A program made the position numbers and the translations under genes. This document shows, piece by piece, positions 22,407 to 33,087 of a stretch of DNA of 64,000 nucleotides; position 1 is the first letter of the stretch; every line of letters starts with the position of its first letter. The notes below the pieces were generated by a model. The model made no database searches and was not told where the DNA came from. It was given only the letters and a program-made list of their open reading frames with translations. The DNA comes from Sordariomycetes sp. S80-01Y (Eukaryota > Ascomycota > Sordariomycetes): NCBI GenBank assembly GCA_037042185.1, contig JAXQJY010000027.1, forward strand, positions 310,001 through 374,000, read 5' to 3'.

Positions 22407-23738
22407 ATGGCTGACAAACGCGACCTGCCTGCTTCACAGCCTTCTTCTGCCGCTTCCACTACTTTAATGGCTCCTCCCCCCCATCAACCACGCTCTTCCT
22501 TTTCTTTCGCCCCCCCATTTGCCCCATTGACAAACACAATGGCACAGCAAATAACGCCGTCACCGCAGCGTCAAGCCCAAACGATGCCCCCAAGCAGCGG
22601 CAAGGACCTGACCAAGATGGACATCAACAGCCTCATGTCGCCGCCTGACCAGGTGCTCGACAGCTTCAACACCCACGGCTACAGGAAGGCCAGCGTGCCC
22701 TCCGGCGCTTCTCACGGCGACTTCCAGAGCCTGAACGACCAGAGGAAGCACCCGCTGCCCATGTCGCCGCCCGTCTCGCCCTACAGCAAAGCCATCTCTC
22801 ACACTCACCGCACCCCCTCGACGCCACCTGCGCAGACCGTCAGCGACCCTGTCCTGTTCGCAGACGACGGCGCGACCCCGAGCCCGCCTCATGCGCCCCT
22901 GTTCGCCCCCAACGAGGAGATGCAGCAGAACCAGCGCATAATCGACTCGCACCGAGCCCGGTCCGTCAGCCGCAGCCACAGCCTGACCCGCCCCAGCCTT
23001 CCGAGCGACTCCGAATACCACCTGATCCTGTCGTTCCGCTCCCAGGTCATGACGCACTTCAACGCCAACCCCAAGGGCTGGCTGCGCAAGGAGCGCGCGC
23101 TGCTCGAGGCCGACCGCCGCGCCACGGCCCATCGCTACCACGCCATCATGCCGGCGAAGCCCAAGCATGCCATTGCGGCCAAGCCTCCGAGGATTGCGCG
23201 CAACGACAGGGTCACCAAGCCGGCGGCGACGACATCAAACCCGAACGCGGCCCCACGCACCGTCCGCACCGGCCCCGTTCACGGCCCCGGCCACAGCCCC
23301 GGCAAGCGATCGACCTCGCGTGCTAGTCCCACCCCTGAGCCGTCGCGCCGCGCCGTTGCCCCCAACCGCGAGGACAAGGACTTCAACTCCATCCCCGACT
23401 ACTGTCCTCCCTCCAGCTCTCTTCCCAGCCGGCCAAACAGCCTCAAGATTGAGTGGAAGGGGCAGCCAATCGACCTCAGCACCGACCCACACGCGCACCT
23501 CCTGCACGCCGACGAGGTTTCCCTCGCCGGCAACCTGCGCCTCGACTGCGCGACGTACCTCACCAGCAAGCGTCGCATTTTCGAGCGCCGGCTTCAGTGC
23601 CTGCGCACGGGCAAGGAGTTCCGCAAGACGGACGCGCAGCAGGCTTGCAAGATTGATGTCAACAAGGCTTCCAAGCTCTGGACCGCCTTTGACAAGGTCG
23701 GGTGGCTCGATGCCAAGTGGGTGCGCCCCTACGCCTAA
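22407..23738 (+). CDS. SWIRM-domain chromatin-associated protein (Fun19/Laf1-like)
   Basis: A single exon of 443 residues. The chosen start is ATG at 22407 (MADKRDLPAS); the frame stays open upstream but its codon content is not protein-like. The last ~120 residues (from about NREDKDFNSIPDYCPP) form a SWIRM domain, with DPHAHLLHADEV, LRLDCATYLTSKRRIF, FRKTDAQQACKIDVNKAS and WLDAKWVRPY all conserved in the fungal Fun19/Laf1 group. SWIRM is a helical DNA/nucleosome-binding fold found in LSD1, SWI3 and Rpd3L-associated proteins. The N-terminal part is Pro/Ser-rich and disordered. The product is likely a nuclear subunit or partner of a histone deacetylase complex. Confidence 0.9.
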   Translation: MADKRDLPASQPSSAASTTLMAPPPHQPRSSFSFAPPFAPLTNTMAQQITPSPQRQAQTMPPSSGKDLTKMDINSLMSPPDQVLDSFNTHGYRKASVPSGASHGDFQSLNDQRKHPLPMSPPVSPYSKAISHTHRTPSTPPAQTVSDPVLFADDGATPSPPHAPLFAPNEEMQQNQRIIDSHRARSVSRSHSLTRPSLPSDSEYHLILSFRSQVMTHFNANPKGWLRKERALLEADRRATAHRYHAIMPAKPKHAIAAKPPRIARNDRVTKPAATTSNPNAAPRTVRTGPVHGPGHSPGKRSTSRASPTPEPSRRAVAPNREDKDFNSIPDYCPPSSSLPSRPNSLKIEWKGQPIDLSTDPHAHLLHADEVSLAGNLRLDCATYLTSKRRIFERRLQCLRTGKEFRKTDAQQACKIDVNKASKLWTAFDKVGWLDAKWVRPYA

Positions 23739-24378
23739 GGCTGGGCGGCTGCGACTGCGCGCGCCTGGCGTGCATCTTTTCTTCAACTTTTACCACCATT
23801 TTAATATCTGCCGGCCGAGGACGGACGCTTCGGCCGGGACGGTATTCTCTTCTGCTATGTCTTGGCATCTTGTTTTGCACGGATTTCCTACGGATCACGA
23901 CGACTCAGCATGCATCAGCGACCACGATCACATCATCTGCATTTTCATGACGGCACATACATACACCATACACCACAGCATCGGGACGGTCTTATGATAC
24001 CCGGAGTGCGATGTCCCTCTACCACGTCACTCCACTCAGCACGATTTCCTTTTGGGACGGCGTTTCCATTTCATTTTGTTTACTTTCCTCGGCCCTTTGT
24101 CAGAATGGATACGAAGCAACGCGGGCATTGCGATCTTGGCCTTCGGTTCTCCAGTCGGGAGACGGACGTACCTGTTTTGGATGCGGGCCGACAGGAGGAG
24201 GGATCGGGGGAGATTGACGGACGGGACGAGAAGCGGGTTGACGATGGATAAGGTAGCTGAGATTGAGCTCGGGCGCAACCCCGAGCTCCAGGGAGGCACC
24301 GAGACCGAGACATGCAGCCCGAATAGTACAGATTGCTGCGCAGCCCAAGATTGGTCCATGAAGCACGTGGTGATGTCC

Positions 24379-24427
24379 GTGATGCGTGACGCGTGATGCG
24401 TGATGCGTGATGTGTGATGCGCGATGC
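24379..24427. repeat. 7-bp tandem repeat (GTGATGC)x7
   Basis: Seven head-to-tail units of GTGATGC. Three carry single changes (GTGACGC, GTGATGT, GCGATGC). Non-coding. Confidence 0.9.
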
Positions 24428-24723
24428 ATTGAAGCAGCCCGGAGAAACGCAGTGACCGCCCAAAGACGGGCAGCGAGGTGAGAAGGAGCCGTGCAGCGAA
24501 CGAGGGCAGATGCAGGTGCCGGACAGCAGCAAATGGACGCGACGCCGGCGCTGCGATGACCTGTGACCTACGACTTTACTGCTACTGCTGCTACGAGCAC
24601 CGACTTGGACGGGATAACCCCGTAGGAACACGCACAGCAGACCGTTGATGACGACGAGGCCACTCCCGGCCCGCTTTCAGCCCTACGGCGATCGACCCAG
24701 GACAAGGTCCACGGCGTGCGCGC

Positions 24724-24752
24724 GGGAAGGGGGAAGGGGAAGGGGAAGGGGG
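24724..24752. repeat. (GGGGAA)n tract
   Basis: A purine-rich run of four near-identical GGGGAA units. It might form a G-quadruplex because G-runs of three or more are evenly spaced. Confidence 0.7.
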
Positions 24753-25237
24753 TCCCGGGGCTGCGGGTGCTTGCAAGGTTTTCTGAGAGGCGCGTCCGCG
24801 GGTGGCAGGACGGGCAGACGGGATCGGGAATGACAAGGTTGAGATGGGGACCCCCCCGGGAGCAGAGGAGTGGGGCCGGGGGTGTGCGCGAGGTGAGGAG
24901 GTGGGAAGAAAGGTGAGGGTTGACGATGAGGCTGGTGAGGCTGGTGAGGCGTTTCGGTCTGGTCTGGGGGGTGGCCCCCGTTGGCAGTCAAGCCACAGCG
25001 GACGGTGCTCCGTAGCGGCCCCTGTATTGAGTCCGACTCCAGGGCGGTATTCGCTGCACGGGTTTGCGCGCTCGTGGTGGGATTGTTTGTGGAGGGTTCA
25101 CATATGAATAGACAAAGACAAGTTTAGTAATGGAGCGAAACTTCCCAAGATTGGTTGATGATTGAATTTACTTTTCCATACTGCCTCTATTGCTCAGGAG
25201 TCCCAAATCATGTCATCTCTGTTAGACATCACCTCAC

Positions 25238-26358
25238 CTACTCGCCCGCCGCCAGCGTGTAGCCGCCGTCCACCGCCACCGTCTGCCCGTTGAGGTACTG
25301 GCACGCGGCAAAGAACAGCGCCGTCTGCGCCATGTCCTCGTCCTTGCCGGGCCTCCTGGCCGGCACCTTCTCGGCGTACTTCTCCGCGGGGATGTAGCTC
25401 TTCTGCGCCTCGTTGCTGCCGTCCGTCGTCATCTCGCTGGGGAAGACGCCGGGCGCGATGCCGTTGACGCGGATCTTGAGGTTGTTGGACGCCACCTCGG
25501 CCGCCAGCATGCGCGTCAGGTGCACCGCCGCGCCCTTGGACGCGTTGTAGGCGAAGTGGTGCTGCGCTGTCTTGATGAGGCCCGAGATGGACGTGATCAT
25601 GATGATGGTCGACGACCAGCCAGGGTGCGTCTTGGTGCTCTGCTCGAGCAGCGGCAGGAACGCCGCCGACGTGAAGTAGGCCGACGTCACGTTGGTGTTG
25701 TACGTGGACGACCAGTCCTCAAACTTGCCCTGCTCGAACAGGTTTTGCCGCATGTGGCCCGCGCTCTGGCTCTCCGTCTGCCCCGAGGAGCTCGAGATGC
25801 CGGCGTTGTTGACGAGGATGCAGAGGCACTTCTCGCGGCGCTGGTACTCGTCGTAGAGCGCCTTGACGCCCGCCTTGGTGCTGATGTCGCCCTGCAGCGC
25901 GATGATCTCGCCGGGAATGTTCTTGTTGTACGTGTTGACCACCGTGTCGAGCTTCTCCTGCGTGCGACCGGTGATGTAGACCTTGGCGCCGTTGGCCGCG
26001 AGGGCCTGCGTGATCATGAGGCCAATGCCAGAGCCGCCGCCTTAGATTTGGTAAATATACGTTGGAGAGACGGTGAGCAGCGCTGCTGCAAGAGGATTAA
26101 CTAACCGGTGACGAGCGCAACCTTGCCCTTCAGGTCGAAGAGGTTGTCGCGGGTGAAGAGGCTGTTGTCTTGCTTCGACATGGTGGAGTACGTGGCGTCC
26201 TTCCCGGAGGCAAAGGTGCGTCTTTGTGTTTGGGTTCCTGAAGCTCTGGAAACTGCAATTGGGATCGATCGAAGGGTCGAGGATGATGCGAAGTTGGTTC
26301 GAGGAAGCTGGAGCTTGGAGGTGATGGTGGTGCTGAAGAGAGCTCGTCGCGGGATCAT
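25238..26358 (-). CDS. Short-chain dehydrogenase with possible mitochondrial leader
   Basis: Two exons (26106..26358 and 25238..26040, intron 26041..26105) give 351 residues. The cofactor motif TGGGSGIG is created across the splice junction. NNAG and a catalytic set follow (Ser in ITSISGL, Tyr and Lys in YNASKGA), and the C-terminal VDGGYTLAAGE is typical of classical SDRs. The first ~65 residues are Arg/Ser/Thr-rich with no acidic run (MIPRRALFSTTITSKLQL), as in a mitochondrial targeting leader. A downstream ATG (MSKQDN) at about 26181 would remove it, so dual targeting is possible. Substrate unknown; fungal relatives are often annotated as gluconate or 3-oxoacyl reductase-like. Confidence 0.88.
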
Positions 26359-27103
26359 GGCGCCTCGGGTTCTTATGGATGACTTGGGACGGAGCAAGAG
26401 GGGTCCTGCAGATTCTGCAGACGCGCTGCTTTTGTTGATGCCATCATCATGATCGGGAAAAAGCTGTCGCTGAATCGAGATGACGCCGTGATGGTCGGAT
26501 GGTGAGGTCAGGGAGAAGCGCGACGCCGGAGGTGACGGAATGGATTTGGTGGGGGGCGGAGCTGATGGTCCGGCAGTGGCACGCGCCCCAGGGTAGCCAG
26601 ATGCTGGAGCTACAGGTACCTCTGCAAGATCAGGTACCCGAGTACGGCATTCCAACCTCACTTCACGGTCTTGGATCCTGTAGCGCGCTCTTGAGCAGTT
26701 GATTCATCTCCGTCGCATTTCCAGATCCCGTGTGTCTATCCAACCGACTTGACGCTACCACTACACGACTGTCGGCTTTCCACACCCCCTGCAGAACGCT
26801 GCGTGGGACGGGTTGGATGGAAAGCCACTACCCTCTTCAGCCTCGCCACAAGTGTCACAATCGAGCACACCGAGAAGCACTTCGACTACCGTCAGCAGAT
26901 AATAGATTCCGGGTGCTGAGCTGGAAAACAAAACTCATTCTGTTACTTGGATATATGTGGTATCTCTCCTCAAAACACATGAAATCAAACACGCCAGCCA
27001 CCAACGCCGTTGCTAATGACCAGGAAACATTGCCTGCTGTAGAACTATGGGCCAGCTTCAACTCCACCGACACGTGGATCCCTCACCCCAGGGCCGCACC
27101 GCA
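26359..27103. other. Intergenic upstream of the SDR
   Basis: This is the SDR promoter and the 3' flank of the next minus-strand gene. The open frames seen here are shadows or chance frames. Confidence 0.5.
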
Positions 27104-28393
27104 TCATCGGTTGAGCGTCCGATCCGACTCGTACGACACCTTGACCTCGTCCGTCCTCAGGATGCCCCGTTCAGGAGGCGCGGCTCTGGGCCGCGAGAAG
27201 TTGCGCGTGCTCGAGCTGTCCGAGTCGTTCGAGTCCTTGGGCGGCACGATGGCTTCCTGGCTGTCGTCGGACCCGATCATGGTCTCCTCCATGTCGATGT
27301 CGATGGGGTTCGGCGTCGGAGGCTGACCCCGGGGCGCGCTGGCTTCGAGCGTCCGGCGCTGCTGCGGGTTCTCCTCGTAGTACCGCTTGTCGCCGCGCGT
27401 GGAGCTGCGGAACGGATTGCGGCGCTTGAAGATGAGCTCCATGAGAGGCGACAGCACCGGAATCGTGCAGGCCATGATAAGGGTCGAGCCTTCGATGACG
27501 GTCCAGATGGCCAGGTCGGGGCTGTCGTACGACATGTCGGGGCTCCCCAGTCCGCTGGGAATTCTGGTCGTCTTGAAAATGGCAATGGCGCCTGATACGC
27601 ACCCGATTCCCAGAGCAATCGCCAGAGCAATCTTCTTGCGAAGCTTGAGCTGCAGCTTGAACAGCACAACAGCCGGGTAGACGGCCAGGTATACATCTAC
27701 AAAAGCGGAATAGGCTGCAGCCAGTTAGTAACCACCTCCTCGTACATGACCTCGCGATGCACATACCTCCAGCGTACAGGGAGAAGTCAATGATGATCTT
27801 CTTGTCGACGCACTCTCCTTCCATGTCGAAGGTCCACTGGGACGCAGCTGGCTGGCACTGGCCCAGCAACGTGCCGACGGTGGCGCCCAGTGTCAACAAG
27901 CTCCAGATCGCCAGCCCCCAGAGGAACCACTTGTGGAACTTGCCCGGGTTCAGCAGCCTGGTGAGCAGCGCGACGACGGCGACCTTGGGAAAGCCGAAGC
28001 TCAGCACGCCCGGACAGAAGCCCGCCAGCGTGTACATGATGACCTTCTCCTGCTGCGCCGGGCTCAGGGTTGGCATGTGTCTGCCGTTGCCGTGAGCGAC
28101 GCTGGCAGTGGTGAAGGCCGTTGACAGATATCCGCAAACCTGCGTCAAACGTTAGCGACGGCCGTGCCGACCTGTCATGGGGAACGCACCAGCCCTGCGA
28201 TGCACCAGTAGTCGTCGCTCCTCAACTTGCTGTACATCTTCAGTCTCGTAAAGACTCTCGCAATCACGAACACAGTAGCCAGGGCCGTGAAGGCCCAGCA
28301 CGTGGCCACAATGGTCGGTCCCCTATCCTGCGCCGCCCAGTCCACATACTCGGGCGTGCCTATGGGCGGATGATCAATCTCCTGGCCCGACAT
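27104..28393 (-). CDS. Rhodopsin-domain (SAT4-type) integral membrane protein
   Basis: Three exons (28190..28393, 27767..28139, 27104..27714) give 395 residues. Introns are 50-52 nt with good branch sites (GCTAACG, ACTAAC). The layout matches fungal seven-span 'rhodopsin domain' proteins: a short extracellular N-terminus, then TCWAFTALATVFVIARVFTR, KLRSDDYWCIAGL, WSLLTLGATVGTLLGQCQP and FVDVYLAVYPAVVLFKLQL. A cytosolic Ser/Asp-rich tail of ~110 residues follows. No retinal-binding lysine motif is expected in this family, and its function is not known in general. The start is ATG in MSGQEIDHPP; an upstream in-frame ATG would only add a non-conserved stretch. Confidence 0.88.
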
Positions 28394-30141
28394 GTTGGTG
28401 AGGCCGCTGGAGCGTCTCTGGCGTTCGGTCGAAGGAAGCAAAGACGAAACGTGAAACAGACTAAGCCTGGACCACTCTAGAGCAGAGAACGCGGCGACTA
28501 TATTGAGCTGCGTTGCATCCACGATCCGGAGAGTCGGATCTGGGCTGAGGCTACTCTTAAAGGGGAGTCGCGCCTCGGGACGGAAGTGGCAAAGCGAACC
28601 CTTTGCTATAGCAGAGAAGCTGGATATGCGCCGCAGGGGATGCGTGCAGTTGCATATGAGGTGGGTTGCATCACCCTATCTCGGCCTGCCGTGCTGACCC
28701 TTGCGAATTGGTCGAACCGATGCCGATCCACCTACTTACTCTGTCTGCGAATATGCTGCGCCCAGGAAGAGGGATCGCGGAAGCCTGTCAACGGAGTCCG
28801 AGCAGCAGAAGTTGGCGGTCAATTGCTGCGAGATGCGGTGCAAGCGACCGCTGTCTCGTGGCCCCCTTCATTGGCTCGAGAGCCTCTCTCGTCGGCAAAG
28901 GAAGGGCTCCCATGTCCCTGGATAGCGTCGCATGGCAGCCTCGAGGACGACAGCAGTCCCTGCCGGGTCTCGCAAGGTGGAATCGCAAAGGGGCAAGTAG
29001 TAAGGGCCCTGCCCAGAAAATACCTGCCTGATCTTGACCGTTGATAAGCCATCGGGTCCCACAAGGCCGCAGCCGTTCATCGTGAGAGGCTGGCGGCCGG
29101 GGTCCTGATTCCTTTTGACAGATGAGAGTTGACAATTGACGGACCCTTGGGCTATTACGAGCACCATGTGGTCGCGTCGAAGGATTCGGATTCCGCTCGA
29201 TCAAGCGAGCGCGCGAATCAATTGAGTTCAAGCACCGAAAGTTGCATGTGCCAATTGCTGTCCTCGACGAGGCTAGTCTCGGCATCTCTTCGAAAGTGGC
29301 GGCCGCCAAAGGAATGGCGTCCGTTGCTGTCAACTAGGAGACAGATGGAAGAGAAACCCACCGACTTACACGGGAGTTCGAGAGCCCATGGGGAGGATGC
29401 AAGGCATTGCTGACACCAGCGAAGGCAGAGGGCATTGGTCTTCGAGCTTCCCTTCCCTGTAACGGGTGGTAAGATGACGTCTCTGGCAGCAGGACTCTCT
29501 TCAGCTCGTCTTGTGTCGATAGTTGCCCAGAAGAAGCTCGAGGTCTGGGAGGAGAAGTCGACCAGGGCTGTAAACGAGTGCTACGCCGCAGGGATGCTGC
29601 CACGCGACTGGACAGCCGCCAACTCATTTCGTCATTATCGACCAGGGATGTTGATCCTGGCCATGCACGCCGCAGGAACTGCCATCGAGCATCGACAAAC
29701 TCCAGCGAAGCTTGGTGCTCTGTCGTGCGTGATGCCCAGAACTGGACTCCAAGTCCGAAGCCACCCCACGCACGCGGTAGTTGGCTCTGATGGAGGATGG
29801 AGCCTGGAGCCGGGAGGAGCCTTACATATCGATTATGAAGACGTCGAGATGAGGCGCTGTCGGCGGGGCGGCCGAGGCTATTGGCTGCGGCAGTGGACGG
29901 CCGGTGCGGTGCGCCTAATGCAGCCGCATTTGAGCTTGGCGGCCGATGTCATGGACTCCAACGTGGTGCGGTGCGGTGCGTTGATGGCCTTGAGATATGA
30001 GGTGGCATTGGATTGGAAGTGCGTGCGTTGCCACGCTTTATCAAGTGAGCTGCGCCCAGCAGCACACAGAACCGCTCTGCTCAACACGCCAGCACCAGAG
30101 ATCATTCTTAGCTTCATCGTCAACCCACAGAATCTGTTACT
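28394..30141. other. 1.7-kb divergent intergenic region
   Basis: This lies between the rhodopsin-domain gene (minus) and the O-methyltransferase gene (plus). The frames inside, including one of 276 codons that runs into the methyltransferase in another frame, have no recognisable domains and I treat them as chance. No repeat or RNA was recognised. Confidence 0.5.
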
Positions 30142-31556
30142 ATGGCGCCTCTCAACGGGGTCAACGGCACGCCGCCGGTCGATGTGTCCGTGGCCACCTC
30201 ACCCAGCAACTTGGGCGCGACGCCCCAGCTGCTCAAGGAGCTCAGCGCGGGCATCGCCAAGCTGAACGCGGGAGACGGCGACGACGCGCTCCGCCAGGAC
30301 ATGAGCACCAAGGCGAGGGACATCATGCTGGCGCTTGAGACGCCGCGCGAGACTAGCATCAAGCATATCTGGGGCGAGGTGAGATACCCCGGGTCGCGGC
30401 CCAGATCTCGGGAATAAGGAGCTCACTGACATTTTGCCGCAGACCGGGGCCACGGGTGCCATCAGCTGGGGTGTGGAGTGCAAGCTGTGGAAGATTATGG
30501 CCAAGAACGGCGACAGGCCGCAGAAGGTGTCTGAGCTGGCCGAGCAAGCGGATGTCGACCCGTTGATGCTGGGTGAGTGGACCTGGAGAGCGCGAAGCAA
30601 ACCAACCGCGGATGCGTCGTCGCGGGTGAGCTGACCGGTGCTGACCTTGCAAAGGCCGCCTGCTGAGGCATCTGGGCGCGATGGGGTACTTGAGGGAGAC
30701 GGGCGAGGACGAGTACCAGCCCAACAACTTCACCAAGTCCCTGGCGCTGGACATTGTCGCCGACGCGTACATCGCCCTGCCGTCCGCGTCGGGCATGGCC
30801 CAGCTCAAGCTGCACGAGTTCTCGCGCGAGCGCGGGTGGAGGAACCCGGACGACGCGCGGGACACGCCGCTCCAGTCGGCGGCCAGGACGGACCTGGACT
30901 TCTTCTCGTACCTGCGGTCCAAGGGCTACAGCGAGCACTTCAACAACCACATGCGCGGGTACCGCCAGGGGCGGCTGCCGTGGATGGCACCCGGTTTCTT
31001 CCCCGTCAAGGAGCGGCTGGTGGACGGGCTCGACGGCGGCGCCGAGGCGACGCTGCTGGTGGACATTGGCGGCAGCGTGGGACACGACCTGGAGGAGTTC
31101 CACAGGTACCACCCCGAGGCGCCGGGACGGCTCGTGCTCGAGGACCTGCCGGCGGTGATCGAGGAGGCGCGGCGGCGCAAGCTGAGCGAGGCCATCACGC
31201 CGCTGGGCTACGACTTCCACGAGGAGCAGCCCGTCAAGGGCGCGAGGGCGTACTACATGCACTCGGTGCTGCACGACTGGCCGGACCGGGTGTGCGAGAG
31301 CATCCTGGGGCGGGTCAAGGAGGCCATGCGGCCGGGGTACAGCAAGCTGCTCATCAACGAGAACGTGGTGCCCAACAGGAACGCGTGGTGGGAGACGTCG
31401 GCGCTCGACATCAACATGATGGCGCTGCTGAGCGCGAGCGAGCGCACGGAGAGGGACTGGTATGAGCTGCTGGAGGGCAAGGCGGGACTGAAGATTGTCA
31501 AGATTTGGAGCGGCGGGCGGGGCGTGGAGAGCCTGATTGAGGTTGAGCTGCCGTAG
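30142..31556 (+). CDS. Class II SAM-dependent O-methyltransferase
   Basis: Three exons (30142..30378, 30443..30572, 30655..31556) give 422 residues, the usual size for fungal plant-type O-methyltransferases of secondary metabolism. An N-terminal winged-helix dimerisation part (WGVECKLWKIMAKNGDRPQK, LLRHLGAMGYL) precedes the SAM-binding motif VDIGGSVGHD; most relatives have DVGGGxGH. It continues with LVLEDLPAVI and the catalytic base H329 in VLHDWPD, and ends EVELP. It should methylate a phenolic hydroxyl. No polyketide synthase or peptide synthetase lies in the window, so a biosynthetic partner cannot be named. Confidence 0.92.
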
Positions 31557-33087
31557 GGATCTGTCGAGAGCATGTATCTGTATAATCTAGACCGGCTTCT
31601 GTCGTGATACCATGTTCGAGTTTGACGTGCATGTCTGTGCGCCGTGCTCGGGGATGTCCAGCGTGGAGCTACTAGTAGTCGTACCGTGAGGGCGGACGAA
31701 GTCATACAACGTGGAGGATACCGCCCATCAGAAATTCAAGAGCGCAAGGGAAGAGCGATAGAAATTGGTCTGATTCTCACTAACACATCACATGTATTAC
31801 GCTGATGCGAATGCTATGGGTGCTTGCAAGCGATCTCTGTTGACACCGGGTGGAAAAGGGGTGCCAGTACAGGGTAGCAGCAGAGGGAGGCCAAGACAGC
31901 GACCAGCAGCGACGTCATTGCCGCGGCTGGTGATAGCGGGAACGAGCACCTCTGCGCCTGTTCAAGGATGGGAGGGTTCGGCGCATTTCCCACAGAGGCG
32001 GCACGGCAGCGCAGGAAACAAAAGCTCACGCAGAAGTCGAGGTGCGGTCGGGTCAGCTGCGGTCTCGGTGTGTTTTCACGGGGCATTTTCTAGTGGTCGA
32101 CGGTCGCGTCATTTGCTGAGGCGGCGGCGGCGGCAGCGGCGGGCGCGCAGAGGACCCCTCGCGACGGGGATCTTTTGGAGGCCTGACGAGGGAGGACTAG
32201 ACTAGACTGGTCTGGTCCGGGGTCTTCCACCGAGATTCAGTCGGTCGGTACGGTTGCTGCTGCTCTCACCGAGTCGAGGTGCCAGGAGACGAAGCAGAAG
32301 CAGAGATGGGCTGCAAGTTGTGGTGTCGCAGTTGCAGTCGCAGTCGCACCGCAGCTGATCAGCCCTGTCGGTGGAGGGTGTCACCGGGCGCACGTGGTGA
32401 TGGAGGGCGAGGCGGCGGTCGAGAAGCCATCTTCCAGCGTCCTTCAGATGCGAGACACTAAACACCAACGGTAGACATCTCAGGGTGACACCGGCCAAGC
32501 GCTGGAGGCTGTTAGAGGCACCTTAGCTTGAGCTTGTTTTCTCCAGGCGGGTCTGTTCCAACTCTTGGCTTTTGCAGGTCCGCTGCCATTGGCTGCGTCA
32601 GGCCGCGTGGTCCAGCGCGCACGGCCGCTGAGACAGAGCGCTGGGGGGGCTGTGTGGGGGAACAAAGTGCCTGTCAGTAATATTCAAGCCATTGACCATG
32701 GTAAACTGTGACCAGTCTGCAGCGTTACTTTAGACACCCGCTGGTCACTAACACCCGTCCTGCAACCTCCCAACGATCCCTGTCTCCACTCGGCTGATCC
32801 TCCGACGACGCTCCAACTCTATCTTCGTCTTCCTCCTCCTCCGCCTTTTCCTCTCCTCTCCTCCTCGACAGCTCTATATCACCTCCGCCCCCCCCTTCGC
32901 TCTCGTTGCTCGAGAAGCGTCCCAAGAGTCACGGTCCCCCGGGCCAGCGACAGCCTCAGACCACCCCAGCACCCAGCCTCGAGGAGAGTGTCAGGACGAC
33001 CCCAATCACAATCCCTTCTCCACCTGGGACGCCTGCAAGACTCAAGTCAAGTCCGCAGAACAGAACCACCGGCATCACCACCTCGCA
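31557..33087. other. Intergenic and probable leader of the antiporter gene
   Basis: This holds the 3' flank of the methyltransferase and about 1.4 kb upstream of the antiporter. From ~32,720 the plus strand is C/T-rich (TCTTCGTCTTCCTCCTCC), typical of a fungal core promoter and leader. No gene is recognised. Confidence 0.5.

Larger units (their letters stand above)
23739..25237. other. Intergenic between convergent SWIRM and SDR genes
   Basis: This holds 3' flanks and two tandem-repeat tracts (24379-24427 and 24724-24752). No credible gene or RNA is seen. Confidence 0.5.

Noticed and set aside
28586-29044. 152-codon plus-strand frame upstream of the methyltransferase
   Set aside because: No domain or conserved motif, and the frames on the opposite strand are just as long.
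29435-30265. 276-codon open frame on the plus strand
   Set aside because: It overlaps the methyltransferase first exon in another frame, has no domain, and its composition is that of GC-rich chance frames.
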